The notes under the pieces: model-generated
What the model saw: the letters and a program-made list of their open reading frames with translations, nothing else
The model's database searches: none
Told to the model about the DNA's origin: nothing
Shown here: one piece after another, positions 8,628-19,952 of the stretch
Layout: every line of letters starts with the position of its first letter
How positions within the stretch are numbered: the stretch's first letter is position 1
Program-made: the position numbers and the translations under genes
Assembly: GCA_003315335.1 (NCBI GenBank)
Contig: QNRL01000006.1
Location: forward strand, 62,001 to 126,000
Direction of reading: 5' to 3'
DNA length: 64,000 nucleotides
Source of the DNA: Pseudocitrobacter faecalis
GTDB lineage: Bacteria > Pseudomonadota > Gammaproteobacteria > Enterobacterales > Enterobacteriaceae

Positions 8628-10709
8628 CTACGCGTTGGAATAACGTTCGGTCTCTGGCATCCAGCGTTCAATCAGCGCGGTGGCCTGTTGTGGATAACGT
8701 TCATGAACGTGGCGGGCGATGCGCTGAACTTCGGGGATCATCGCCTGATCGCGCAATAAATCTGCCACTTTGAATTCAGCATTACCCGTCTGGCGCGTAC
8801 CGAGCAGTTCGCCGGGGCCACGAATTTCGAGGTCTTTTTGTGCAATTACAAAGCCGTCGTTGCTGTCGCGCAGCACCTGTAGACGCATCTGCGCCGTTTT
8901 GGAAAGCGGCGATTTGTAGAGCAGTACACAGTGAGAAGCCACTGCGCCACGGCCCACGCGGCCACGAAGCTGGTGCAGTTGCGCAAGACCCAGGCGCTCC
9001 GGGTTTTCAATAATCATCAGGCTGGCGTTGGGCACATCGACGCCCACTTCAATTACCGTGGTGGCAATCAGCAGATGCAGTTCGCCTTGCTTGAAGGATT
9101 GCATTACCGCCTGTTTTTCTGCAGGTTTCATACGCCCGTGAACGAGGCCGACGTTCAGTTCCGGCAGCGCCAGCTTTAATTCTTCCCACGTGGCTTCTGC
9201 CGCCTGCGCTTCCAGCAGCTCCGACTCTTCAATCAGCGTACAGACCCAATAAGCCTGACGTCCCTCTTCGGTGTAGGCGTGACGTACACGATTAATGATA
9301 TCGCTGCGGCGCGTGTCCGGAATCGCGACGGTTGTGACCGGCGTGCGGCCTGGCGGCAGTTCGTCGATCACCGAGGTATCGAGATCGGCATAGGCAGTCA
9401 TCGCCAGCGTTCGTGGAATTGGCGTCGCGGTCATAATTAGCTGATGCGGATGGAAGCCCTGCTGCTGGCCTTTCTCCCACAGCGCAAGACGCTGGTGGAC
9501 GCCAAAGCGGTGCTGTTCATCGATAATCACCAGGGCGAGACCGTTAAACTGCACCTGCTCCTGGAAAATGGCATGGGTGCCGACAATCATCTGTACCTGG
9601 CCGCTGGCAATGGCTTCCTGCTGCGCCTGACGCGCTTTGCCTTTCTGTTTCCCGGCGAGCCAGCCCACTTCGATACCGAGCGGTTCAAACCAGTTGCGGA
9701 AGTTATTGGCGTGCTGCTCGGCAAGCAGTTCGGTTGGTGCCATCAGCGCCACCTGCTTGCCGTGGGCAATCGCCCTCAATGCTGCCAGTGCGGCAACCAG
9801 CGTTTTGCCTGAGCCCACATCGCCCTGCACCAGACGCATCATCGGCACGTCGAGGGCCATATCGCGTTCAATTTCAGCCACCACGCGGGTTTGCGCCCCG
9901 GTGGGTTTGAACGGCAGCGAATCGAGAAACTGATTTTTTAGCTCACCCTGTGCACTCAGCGGCAGGGCATGGTAGCGTTGCGCCCCGGCGCGGAGCGCCA
10001 GCATGCTCAGGTTATGGGCGAGTAACTCTTCCAGAATTAAGCGTCGCTGGGCCGGATGCTTGCCGGTTTCCAGGTCGCTGAGTTGTAGCGATGGCGGTGG
10101 GCGATGCAAGGTGCGCAGCGCTTCCGGCAGGCTCATCATGCCGGAGGCCAGTTCTGGCGGCAGTAGCTCGGCAATGGCGCAGGTATCGAGGAGATCCAAC
10201 GCCTGGTCGGTTAGCTTGCGCAGCGTCGCCTGCTTAATGCCTTCGGTGGTCGGATAAACCGGCGTGAGCGTCTCCTGCAATTCCGGTGCGCTCAAATCGC
10301 CCTGCACGCGATATTCCGGGTGGATCATCTCCGCGCCAAATTTACCGCGCTTCGCTTCACCGTAGGCCAGCACGCGACGCCCGGTTGCAAGGCTGTTTTT
10401 CATTGCCGCGTTGAAGTTGAAAAAGCGCATGGTGAGGATGCCCGTGCCGTCGCTAATCTGGCAGGTCATCATTCGGCGGCCGCCGAACGTAATGTTTGAG
10501 TTGAGAACTTCGCCTTCTACCGTGGCATAGATACCGGGCAGTAGTTCGCCAATAGGATAGAGTTGAGTGCGGTCTTCGTAGCGCAACGGCAGGTGAAGCA
10601 GTAAATCCTGCACCGTATGCAGGCCAATTTTGGCGAGCTTCTGACTTTGCGCTGCGCCAACACCCGTTAGCGAACTGAGTGGAACAGCATCTAACAGGCG
10701 ACCTTGCAT
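8628..10709 (-). CDS. recG: ATP-dependent DNA helicase RecG
   Basis: Branch-migration helicase that reverses stalled forks and processes Holliday junctions and R-loops. It has 693 residues, as in E. coli. An N-terminal OB-fold wedge domain is followed by helicase motifs: Walker A GDVGSGKT, motif II DEQH (IIDEQHRFGV), motif III TATPIPRT, and the QLRGRVGRG motif VI with the TRG-type C-terminus. It is the last gene of rpoZ-spoT-trmH-recG, starting 3 bp after trmH ends. Its 3' neighbour is glpX instead of the convergent gltS of E. coli. Confidence 0.98.
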   Translation of the reverse strand: MQGRLLDAVPLSSLTGVGAAQSQKLAKIGLHTVQDLLLHLPLRYEDRTQLYPIGELLPGIYATVEGEVLNSNITFGGRRMMTCQISDGTGILTMRFFNFNAAMKNSLATGRRVLAYGEAKRGKFGAEMIHPEYRVQGDLSAPELQETLTPVYPTTEGIKQATLRKLTDQALDLLDTCAIAELLPPELASGMMSLPEALRTLHRPPPSLQLSDLETGKHPAQRRLILEELLAHNLSMLALRAGAQRYHALPLSAQGELKNQFLDSLPFKPTGAQTRVVAEIERDMALDVPMMRLVQGDVGSGKTLVAALAALRAIAHGKQVALMAPTELLAEQHANNFRNWFEPLGIEVGWLAGKQKGKARQAQQEAIASGQVQMIVGTHAIFQEQVQFNGLALVIIDEQHRFGVHQRLALWEKGQQQGFHPHQLIMTATPIPRTLAMTAYADLDTSVIDELPPGRTPVTTVAIPDTRRSDIINRVRHAYTEEGRQAYWVCTLIEESELLEAQAAEATWEELKLALPELNVGLVHGRMKPAEKQAVMQSFKQGELHLLIATTVIEVGVDVPNASLMIIENPERLGLAQLHQLRGRVGRGAVASHCVLLYKSPLSKTAQMRLQVLRDSNDGFVIAQKDLEIRGPGELLGTRQTGNAEFKVADLLRDQAMIPEVQRIARHVHERYPQQATALIERWMPETERYSNA

Positions 10710-10712
10710 GGA

Positions 10713-11402
10713 TTACCTCGTGGCCTGCATGGTAGCCCACCAGGTCTCGTCGGCTTCGATCTCACCGCGATCGTTGACGTGCGGGTAGGGGAGGCCTTTG
10801 CGCTTCGCGACATTTGCCAGCACCGGATAACCGCCTTCAAAAAGCAGGCGCTGTTGTTCGTCGTCCGGCAGCATACTGTTTTCACGTTGATACATACCTG
10901 CGTTCTGCCGCTGGCGTTGTGCTTCATACAGAATGAGCGCCGAGGCCACGGAGACGTTGAGCGACTGCACCATCCCGATCATCGGAATAATAATATCCTG
11001 GTCTGCGAGTGCTAACGCTTCCTGAGTGATGCCGGTTTTCTCCTGACCCATTAAAATACAGGTCGGGCGGGTATAATCGATTTCGCGAAAATCAACGGCT
11101 TTATCAGAAAGATGGGTCGCCAGAACCTGCATGCCGCGCCCTTTAAGATGCGAAACGGCTTCGCCAATCGTCGGGTGCGTTTTTACCTGCACCCAACTGT
11201 TGCTGCCCGCCGCTGCAGAGGCCATGGTGCGCATGCGGCTACCCGGCCAGACGGCGTGCACTTCATGTACGCCAACAGCATCTGCGGTACGAATGATCGC
11301 AGAAACGTTATGGGGTTTGTGGACCTGCTCCATACAGACGGTCAGATCAGGCTGCCGTCTGGCAAGCATCTCGCAAATTCGCGCATAACGCTGTGCATTC
11401 AT
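10713..11402 (-). CDS. trmH: tRNA (guanosine(18)-2'-O)-methyltransferase TrmH
   Basis: SPOUT-class enzyme that methylates the 2'-OH of G18 in tRNA D-loops. It has 229 residues, as in E. coli. The three SpoU motifs are visible: NVSAIIRTADAVGVHEVHAV, ILMGQEKTGIT and SLNVSVASALILYEA, which together form the trefoil-knot AdoMet site. It starts 4 bp downstream of the spoT stop and is followed at 3 bp by recG, so it is co-transcribed. Confidence 0.98.
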   Translation of the reverse strand: MNAQRYARICEMLARRQPDLTVCMEQVHKPHNVSAIIRTADAVGVHEVHAVWPGSRMRTMASAAAGSNSWVQVKTHPTIGEAVSHLKGRGMQVLATHLSDKAVDFREIDYTRPTCILMGQEKTGITQEALALADQDIIIPMIGMVQSLNVSVASALILYEAQRQRQNAGMYQRENSMLPDDEQQRLLFEGGYPVLANVAKRKGLPYPHVNDRGEIEADETWWATMQATR

Positions 11403-11406
11403 AAAA

Positions 11407-13518
11407 CTAGTTTCGGTTACGGGTGACTTTAATGACGTCCGGCATCACGCGGATTTTGCGCATGATATTCGCCAGATGTACGCGGTCGCGCGCCGTCAGG
11501 CGGATGAAGGCGCTGTAAACGCGGCCATCTTTCTCTTCAGTATTCAGGCTCTGAATATTGGACGTCGCCGTATTGATTGCCGCCGTCAGGTTGGCCAGTG
11601 CCCCCTGATGATTGAACATATCAACCTTAATTTCGGTGATAAATTCCTGCTCAGTCTCTTTGTCCCACTCAACCGCCATAAACTTCTCGGGCTCTTTCTG
11701 ATAGCCACGGATGTTACGACAGGATTCATGGTGGATAACCAGACCTTTGCCTGGGCTGACGTGAGCGATAATCGGGTCGCCCGGAATGGGACGGCAGCAT
11801 TTTGCGAAGGTGATCAGCACGCCATCCGCGCCTTTAATAGGCAGATGCGCATGGCCAGAAGCACCCGGCGCGGAAGGTGTCGCTTCGCCCTGTTGCAGGT
11901 TTTTCGCCACCACCACGCTCATGGCGTTGCCGAGGCCAATTTCAGCGAGTAGATCGTCAAGCGAGGTGAGTTTCATGCGATCCAGTTCGCGCTGGATATG
12001 CTCTGTCGGAATCTCCGCGAGCTTACGGCTGCCACCCAACGCGTGGTTGAGCAGACGACGACCCAGGCTTACGGAATCATCGCGCTTGAGGTTTTTCAGC
12101 AACTGGCGAATTTTGGCGCGCGCTTTCGAGCTGACGACAAAGTTGAGCCACGCGGCATTTGGGCGAGCGCCCGGCGCGGTAATGATTTCAACGGTTTGGC
12201 CGCTGGAGAGCGGCTGCGACAGCGGGTAAGGCTGACGGTCGACGCGTGCGCCCACACAGGCATGACCGATATCGGTATGCACCGCGTACGCAAAGTCGAC
12301 AGGCGTTGCACCGGCAGGCAGTTCGACAATACGCCCTTCCGGTGTGAAAACGTAAATCTCATCCGGGAAGAGATCGGATTTAACGCTCTCGATAAATTCA
12401 AACGAGCTACCGGCACTCTGTTGCAGCTCCAGCAGGCTCTGCATCCAGCGCTGGGCGCGGATTTGCGCGGTAGTACTGGTTTCGCCATGCTCTTTATAAG
12501 CCCAGTGCGCGGCAACACCCATCTCTGCCATTTGATCCATATCTTCGGTACGGATCTGAACCTCAACCGGCACACCGTGTGGGCCAATCATTGAGGTGTG
12601 CAAAGATTGATAGCCATTCGCTTTTGGAATGGCGATGTAGTCTTTCACGCGACCTGGACGCGGCTTATACAGGCTGTGCATCTGGCCGAGCACGCGATAA
12701 CAGGTATCGGAATCATTGACGATCACGCGGAAAGCGTAGATATCCATGATCGAGTGAAAACGCTGCTCTTTGAGCACCATTTTGCAGTAAATCGAATAAA
12801 GATGTTTCTCGCGACCACTGACGCGGCACGGTATTCCCGCTTCCTGCAAACGCCCTTCGATTTCTGAGAGGATTTTTTGGATCATCTCTTTACGGTTGCC
12901 GCGCGCGGCTTTCACCACTTCTTTGATCACGCGGTAACGGTTGGGATACAGCGCCTCAAAACCCAGCTCTTCGAGTTCGGTTTTGATGTGATGGATACCT
13001 AAACGGTGTGCCAGCGGGCTGTAGATTTCGAGGGTTTCACGGGCGATGCGGCGACGTTTGTCCGGGCGAAGTGAGCCCAGCGTACGCATGTTGTGGGTAC
13101 GGTCAGCGAGTTTGATGAGAATGACGCGGATATCCTGCACCATCGCCATAATCATCTTGCGAAAGTTTTCGGCCTGCGCCTCTTTCTTATCGCGGAACTT
13201 GAGTTTATCAAGTTTCGACACCCCCTCTACCAGTTCGGCGACGCTTTTACCAAAAAGCTGTTCCATATCCTGGTAGGTGGCAGGGGTATCTTCAATCACG
13301 TCATGCAGCAGCGCCGCCATTAGCGTTTCATAGTCGAGTTTCATCTCGGCCAGAATGCAGGCAACCGCCACCGGGTGCGTGATGTAGGGTTCACCGCTTG
13401 AACGTGTCTGGCCCTCGTGAGCGTCACGTGCAACGAGGTACGCCTGCCGCAGACGTTTGATTTGATCTTCCGGCAGGTAGTTTTGAATCAGCTGATTCAG
13501 GCTTTCAAACAGATACAA
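11407..13518 (-). CDS. spoT: bifunctional (p)ppGpp synthetase/hydrolase SpoT
   Basis: Controls the stringent-response alarmone pool. It has 703 residues with the full domain series: an HD hydrolase domain (THPVAVACIL and LLHDVIEDT, residues about 45-80), a weak synthetase domain ending in EVQIRTEDMDQMAEMGVAAH, a TGS domain (YVFTPEGRIVELPAGATPVD, about residue 390), a zinc-finger-like AKCCRPIPGD segment and a C-terminal ACT domain. The hydrolase residues look intact. It lies between rpoZ and trmH as in E. coli. Confidence 0.98.
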   Translation of the reverse strand: MYLFESLNQLIQNYLPEDQIKRLRQAYLVARDAHEGQTRSSGEPYITHPVAVACILAEMKLDYETLMAALLHDVIEDTPATYQDMEQLFGKSVAELVEGVSKLDKLKFRDKKEAQAENFRKMIMAMVQDIRVILIKLADRTHNMRTLGSLRPDKRRRIARETLEIYSPLAHRLGIHHIKTELEELGFEALYPNRYRVIKEVVKAARGNRKEMIQKILSEIEGRLQEAGIPCRVSGREKHLYSIYCKMVLKEQRFHSIMDIYAFRVIVNDSDTCYRVLGQMHSLYKPRPGRVKDYIAIPKANGYQSLHTSMIGPHGVPVEVQIRTEDMDQMAEMGVAAHWAYKEHGETSTTAQIRAQRWMQSLLELQQSAGSSFEFIESVKSDLFPDEIYVFTPEGRIVELPAGATPVDFAYAVHTDIGHACVGARVDRQPYPLSQPLSSGQTVEIITAPGARPNAAWLNFVVSSKARAKIRQLLKNLKRDDSVSLGRRLLNHALGGSRKLAEIPTEHIQRELDRMKLTSLDDLLAEIGLGNAMSVVVAKNLQQGEATPSAPGASGHAHLPIKGADGVLITFAKCCRPIPGDPIIAHVSPGKGLVIHHESCRNIRGYQKEPEKFMAVEWDKETEQEFITEIKVDMFNHQGALANLTAAINTATSNIQSLNTEEKDGRVYSAFIRLTARDRVHLANIMRKIRVMPDVIKVTRNRN

Positions 13519-13536
13519 GGGCGACCCGCTCTGTAA

Positions 13537-13812
13537 TTAACGACGACCTTCAGCAATAGCGGTAACGGCCTGTAATTCAGCGGCTTCCTGCTCTTGCTGT
13601 TCCTGGCGCTCGCGCACGTCGAGGATCTGGTTGTTGATCAGACCTTCTTCGATTTCGCGCAGTGCGATTACTGTGGTTTTATCGTTTTCTTCCGGTACCA
13701 GCGGATCCTTTCCGCCTACCTGCATCTGACGAGCGCGACGCGCGGCGACCAGTACCAGGTCAAAACGGTTACCAATTTTCTCTACAGCGTCCTGAACAGT
13801 TACGCGTGCCAT
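13537..13812 (-). CDS. rpoZ: RNA polymerase omega subunit RpoZ
   Basis: Smallest core RNA polymerase subunit; it assists assembly of beta-prime and forms part of ppGpp site 1. It has 91 residues and is nearly invariant against E. coli ([20 protein letters not shown] at the N-terminus). It is the first gene of the rpoZ-spoT-trmH-recG operon, 53 bp after gmk on the same strand. The adjacency to spoT links the ppGpp target and the ppGpp enzyme. Confidence 0.98.
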
Positions 13813-13865
13813 ACTTTAATGCTCCACAGGTGAAGAAATGACTGGGCATGATACTGAAAGTGGGT

Positions 13866-14570
<705 letters not shown>

Positions 14571-14681
14571 TCACACTTTTTGCGCTGGTTTCTTTCATTT
14601 TGCGTGCCACTTTCCTGATTTCCTTACCTGTTGCTGCAACAAATCAATTTCCCTGGAAGCCTCCTCGGGGAATTCGCATGA

Positions 14682-16415
<1,734 letters not shown>

Positions 16416-16417
16416 AC

Positions 16418-17035
16418 TCAGTGCGCGTTGTGCTTGTAATAAAACACCGGCAGGCCCAGCTTCAAACGCAGCGCCAGCAGGCGGGCTGTGAAGCCAAACA
16501 GCAGGGTGGCGATCACCACGACGTCCTGGTTGCTAACATAGTGCTGCAGGGCAACATAGAGCACGGCGGCGGAAAACGACACGCCCGCGTAAAGTTCTTT
16601 CTGAAACACCAGGGGAATGCGCTTACAGAACATATCGCGCAGCACACCGCCAAAGACGCCGGTGACGACGGCAGCAATGGTCGCGATGACCGGGCCTTCG
16701 CCCATGTCCAGCGCGATTTGCGCGCCGATGATGGAAAATACCACCAGGCCCAGCGCATCCAGCACCAGAAACACCTTACGCAAATAGGGCATGACCGGGG
16801 CCACAATAGTCGTCAACACTGCCGCTGTTGCCACGATAATCACGTATTCCGGGTGCTTCACCCAGCCCAGCGGATAGTGGCCTAGCAGGATATCACGCAC
16901 CGAACCGCCGCCAAGCGCTGTGGCGGTCGCGATGATAATGACCCCAAAGGTATCCATGCGTCGACGCCCGGCAGCCAGCGCGCCGGTCATGGCTTCGGCG
17001 GTAATGCCGATAAGGTAAAGAACATGCAATAACAT
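16418..17035 (-). CDS. yicG: TRIC-type membrane protein YicG (UPF0126)
   Basis: Inner-membrane protein of 205 residues with six to seven hydrophobic spans arranged as two repeats, each with a glycine-rich kinked helix ([15 protein letters not shown] and [15 protein letters not shown]). These GGGxxRD/GGxxRD motifs mark the UPF0126/TRIC channel family, for which cation or glycine transport roles have been proposed. It is convergent with ligB (2 bp between stop codons). The precise substrate is not known from sequence. Confidence 0.9.
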   Translation of the reverse strand: MLLHVLYLIGITAEAMTGALAAGRRRMDTFGVIIIATATALGGGSVRDILLGHYPLGWVKHPEYVIIVATAAVLTTIVAPVMPYLRKVFLVLDALGLVVFSIIGAQIALDMGEGPVIATIAAVVTGVFGGVLRDMFCKRIPLVFQKELYAGVSFSAAVLYVALQHYVSNQDVVVIATLLFGFTARLLALRLKLGLPVFYYKHNAH

Positions 17036-17204
17036 ATGAGCCCCCGAAATCGATGGCGGAAGGGTAACGATTTGTGCGCGGCGTCACGATTGAGATTTTC
17101 TAAGGTGAAGGGATTTGGCTTAGAAAAAGTAATGGCGGAATTTTGTTTGGCTGAGGCTTAACGGGGTTGAAGCATTTTCAACAACGAATTTTAACTTAGA
17201 AAAA

Positions 17205-17231
17205 CTAAAGTGGCCCACATGAGGTGGGCCA
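17205..17231 (-). terminator. terminator downstream of yicC
   Basis: A perfect 8-bp stem TGGCCCAC/GTGGGCCA (17211-17218 with 17224-17231) reads on the minus strand into a T-rich tail (CTTTAGTTTTT), directly after the yicC stop codon. Confidence 0.85.
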
Positions 17232-17243
17232 ACGAAGAACCGA

Positions 17244-18107
17244 TTACTCGATGTTCTGGATCTGTTCGCGCATCTGCTCAATCAAAACTTTAAGTTCGAT
17301 AGCAGAATTTGTCACATCGGCATTGATGGATTTCGACGCCAGGGTATTCGACTCGCGGTTAAATTCCTGCATCATAAAGTCGAGACGACGACCAACGGCC
17401 TCTTTCTTCTTCAGGATGTTATAGGTTTCTTTAACGTGCGCTTCCAGACGGTCAAGCTCTTCGGCGACATCAATACGCTGCGCCATCAGCACCAGTTCTT
17501 GCTCAAGGCGGTTATTTTCCAGCTGAACTTCGGCATCTTCCAGTTTGGCGACCAGGCGTTCACGCTGCCATTGCAGAATTTCCGGCATATGTGCACGCAC
17601 TTTGGTGACTTCATTGCTGACGCCTTCCAGGCGTTGTTCGATCAATGCTTTCAGCGCCTGACCTTCTGTTTCGCGGGCGATGATGAAGGCATCCAGGGCT
17701 TTATCCAGCGCCGAAAGAATTTCAGTGGTAATGGCGTCCAGATCCTGTTCCTGTGCTGCCATCACGCCCGGCCAGCGCAGAATATCGACCGGATTAATCT
17801 CGCCTTCGTCGCTCTGCATTTTGACCCAGTTTGCCGCGTTAACCAGCTGTTTAGCCAGTTTCTCGTTGAGGATCAGCTCGCCCTGTGCGCTGGCGTCAGG
17901 CTCAAAACGCAGGGTGCATTCGACTTTACCGCGCGTCAGACGCGTGCGCAGACGCTCGCGGACTACCGGCTCCAGGCTGCGGAACTGCTCAGGCAGACGG
18001 AAATAGGTTTCGAGATAACGCTGGTTCACTGAGCGCAGTTCCCAGGAGGCACTGCCCCATTGGCCCTTGATTTCATGGCGGGCGTAGGCGGTCATACTGC
18101 GGATCAT
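17244..18107 (-). CDS. yicC: YicC family endoribonuclease
   Basis: Conserved 287-residue protein of the YicC/YloC family; E. coli YicC has been reported as an endoribonuclease that affects small-RNA decay. The start at 18107 (MIRSMTAYARHEIKG) is the family N-terminus and replaces a longer in-frame reading from 18206 that would overlap the promoter of rph. The central and C-terminal parts are helical and charged (NNRLEQELVLMAQRIDVAEE). It diverges from rph, the usual arrangement. Confidence 0.94.
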   Translation of the reverse strand: MIRSMTAYARHEIKGQWGSASWELRSVNQRYLETYFRLPEQFRSLEPVVRERLRTRLTRGKVECTLRFEPDASAQGELILNEKLAKQLVNAANWVKMQSDEGEINPVDILRWPGVMAAQEQDLDAITTEILSALDKALDAFIIARETEGQALKALIEQRLEGVSNEVTKVRAHMPEILQWQRERLVAKLEDAEVQLENNRLEQELVLMAQRIDVAEELDRLEAHVKETYNILKKKEAVGRRLDFMMQEFNRESNTLASKSINADVTNSAIELKVLIEQMREQIQNIE

Positions 18108-18190
18108 AGACGTTCCTGTTTTTAAAGGAGTGATGGAGGGATTATAGCTATCCCTCACCTGCCAGGATAGGAATAACCGCCGGAAGTCCG

Positions 18191-18196
18191 TATAAT
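18191..18196 (+). promoter_or_regulatory. -10 element of the rph-pyrE promoter
   Basis: A consensus TATAAT lies 37 bp before the rph ATG in the yicC-rph divergent gap. No good -35 hexamer is seen at 16-18 bp upstream, so the promoter assignment is moderate. Confidence 0.5.
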
Positions 18197-18232
18197 GCGC
18201 AGCCACATTCGTTTCAAGCCGGAGATTTTATC

Positions 18233-18949
18233 ATGCGTCCAGCAGGCCGTAGCGCTAACCAGGTGCGTCCCGTCACCCTGACCCGTAATTATACAAAACA
18301 CGCTGAAGGCTCCGTGCTCGTCGAATTCGGTGAAACCAAAGTCCTGTGCACTGCCTCTGTAGAAGAGAGCGTGCCACGTTTTCTGAAAGGTCAGGGCCAG
18401 GGTTGGATCACCGCAGAATATGGCATGTTACCCCGCGCCACCCACACCCGTAACGCACGCGAAGCGGCGAAGGGCAAGCAGGGCGGTCGTACCATGGAAA
18501 TTCAGCGCCTGATTGCACGTGCGCTGCGCGCGGCGGTTGATCTGAAAGCGCTGGGCGAGTTCACCATCACCCTCGACTGTGACGTGATTCAGGCCGATGG
18601 CGGCACCCGTACTGCATCTATCACCGGTGCCTGCGTGGCATTGGCCGATGCGCTGAACAAACTGGTTGCTGCCGGCAAACTGAAAACCAACCCAATGAAA
18701 GGTATGGTGGCCGCGGTTTCCGTTGGCATTGTCGATGGTGAAGCGCGTTGTGACCTCGAGTACGTTGAAGATTCGGCGGCAGAAACCGACATGAACGTGG
18801 TGATGATGGAAGATGGCCGCATGATTGAGGTGCAGGGCACCGCAGAAGGCGAGCCGTTCAGCCACGAAGAGCTACTCACCTTGCTGGCGTTGGCCCGAGG
18901 GGGTATCGAATCCATTGTAGCGACGCAGAAGGCGGCGTTGGAAAACTGA
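18233..18949 (+). CDS. rph: ribonuclease PH
   Basis: Phosphorolytic 3'-5' exoribonuclease that trims tRNA 3' ends. It has 238 residues and reads through intact to the C-terminus ([16 protein letters not shown]), unlike E. coli K-12 MG1655, where a frameshift (rph-1) removes the end and lowers pyrE expression. The core motifs [19 protein letters not shown] and [19 protein letters not shown] are conserved. It is followed by the pyrE attenuator and pyrE. Confidence 0.98.
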   Translation: MRPAGRSANQVRPVTLTRNYTKHAEGSVLVEFGETKVLCTASVEESVPRFLKGQGQGWITAEYGMLPRATHTRNAREAAKGKQGGRTMEIQRLIARALRAAVDLKALGEFTITLDCDVIQADGGTRTASITGACVALADALNKLVAAGKLKTNPMKGMVAAVSVGIVDGEARCDLEYVEDSAAETDMNVVMMEDGRMIEVQGTAEGEPFSHEELLTLLALARGGIESIVATQKAALEN

Positions 18950-18952
18950 TTT

Positions 18953-18983
18953 TTAAGGCGACTGATGAGTCGCCTTTTTTTTG
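18953..18983 (+). terminator. pyrE attenuator (rph-pyrE intercistronic terminator)
   Basis: A 9-bp stem AAGGCGACT/AGTCGCCTT (18955-18963 with 18968-18976), a GATG loop and a run of eight T follow the rph stop. In E. coli the equivalent hairpin attenuates pyrE according to UTP supply through coupling of rph translation to transcription. An intact rph ending just before it fits that mechanism. Confidence 0.88.
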
Positions 18984-19013
18984 TCCGTAGAAAAGTAAGT
19001 AAGGAGCGAATCC

Positions 19014-19655
19014 ATGAAACCGTATCAGCGCCAGTTTATTGAATTTGCGCTTAGCAAGCAGGTACTGAAGTTTGGCGAATTTACGCTGAAATCCGGGCGC
19101 AAGAGCCCCTATTTCTTCAACGCCGGGCTGTTTAATACCGGGCGCGATCTGGCGTTGTTAGGCCGCTTCTACGCCGAAGCGCTGGTCGATTCCGCGATCG
19201 ATTTCGACCTGCTGTTTGGCCCGGCCTACAAGGGTATTCCGATTGCCACCACCACCGCGGTTGCGCTGGCGGAGCATCATGACCGCGATCTACCGTACTG
19301 CTTCAATCGTAAAGAAGCGAAAGACCACGGTGAGGGCGGTAGCCTGGTGGGTAGCCCACTACAGGGTCGCGTGATGCTGGTGGATGATGTGATCACCGCA
19401 GGCACGGCGATCCGCGAATCAATGGAAATCATCCAGGCTAACGGCGCGACACTGGCTGGCGTACTGCTCTCTCTCGATCGTCAGGAGCGTGGCCGTGGCG
19501 AGATTTCTGCGATTCAGGAAGTGGAGCGCGACTACGGTTGCAAAGTTATCTCCATCATCACCCTGAAAGACCTGATTGCCTATCTGGAAGAAAAACCAGA
19601 AATGGCGGAGCATCTTGCCGCCGTTCGCGCCTATCGCGAAGCTTACGGCGTCTGA
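19014..19655 (+). CDS. pyrE: orotate phosphoribosyltransferase PyrE
   Basis: Pyrimidine biosynthesis enzyme that joins orotate and PRPP to give OMP. It has 213 residues, as in E. coli. The PRPP-binding loop [16 protein letters not shown] (about residues 122-137) and the flexible loop [13 protein letters not shown] are conserved. It follows rph after the attenuator. Downstream, a palindrome and then a retron lie where E. coli K-12 has a short gap to slmA. Confidence 0.99.
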   Translation: MKPYQRQFIEFALSKQVLKFGEFTLKSGRKSPYFFNAGLFNTGRDLALLGRFYAEALVDSAIDFDLLFGPAYKGIPIATTTAVALAEHHDRDLPYCFNRKEAKDHGEGGSLVGSPLQGRVMLVDDVITAGTAIRESMEIIQANGATLAGVLLSLDRQERGRGEISAIQEVERDYGCKVISIITLKDLIAYLEEKPEMAEHLAAVRAYREAYGV

Positions 19656-19661
19656 TTCATT

Positions 19662-19686
19662 ACGCTGCGGGTTCCGCCCGCAGCGT
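19662..19686. terminator. palindrome after pyrE (hairpin without T-run)
   Basis: A perfect 10-bp inverted repeat ACGCTGCGGG/CCCGCAGCGT (19662-19671 with 19677-19686) with a five-base loop starts 6 bp after the pyrE stop. It is not followed by a T-run in the sense direction, so termination may be weak. It marks the left junction of the retron; the published Ec107 retron of E. coli is described as replacing a palindrome in this same gap, so this hairpin may be a retained or related target sequence. Confidence 0.7.
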
Positions 19687-19731
19687 GATATGCCGAATAG
19701 TTTTCCCCGTCATGCCCATGTTATGCTTTCT

Positions 19732-19923
19732 GTGTCAGCAGTGGCGATAGCGTTTCTGGAGTTATCCAGAAGGGTCGGCGAGTCGCCGACTTCACGCCCG
19801 CAGTTCACTCATATACCCAAAGTCGTTCCATTGTACCTCGGCACGTTTCACGTGCGCGCGCTGTCGCGCGAAGTACATTTCCACGCCTTCGGGATGGTTT
19901 TCGAGTATCGCCGCTGTTGGCAC
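19732..19923 (+). ncRNA. retron msr-msd RNA (Ec107-like), predicted
   Basis: The 5' arm a1 (19732-19749) pairs with the 3' arm a2 (19906-19923) over 18 consecutive positions, with three G-T pairs; the cores are CAGCAGTGGCGATA and TATCGCCGCTGTTG. Immediately after a1 comes AGC, whose G (19750) is the expected 2'-branch guanosine. The msr part then shows two hairpins: TTCTGGA/TCCAGAA (19754-19771) and GTCGGCG/CGCCGAC (19774-19790). The msd part has TGTAC/GTACA (19832-19836 with 19873-19877) enclosing GCACGT/ACGTGC and GCGCG/CGCGC hairpins. A -10-like TATGCT at 19722-19727 would start transcription near 19733. If cDNA began just before a2, about 107 nt would run back to about 19799, matching the name Ec107. 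The ends are predictions. Confidence 0.8.
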
Positions 19924-19952
19924 CCACTTTTCTCAGCGATGTGGAGCGTTGA

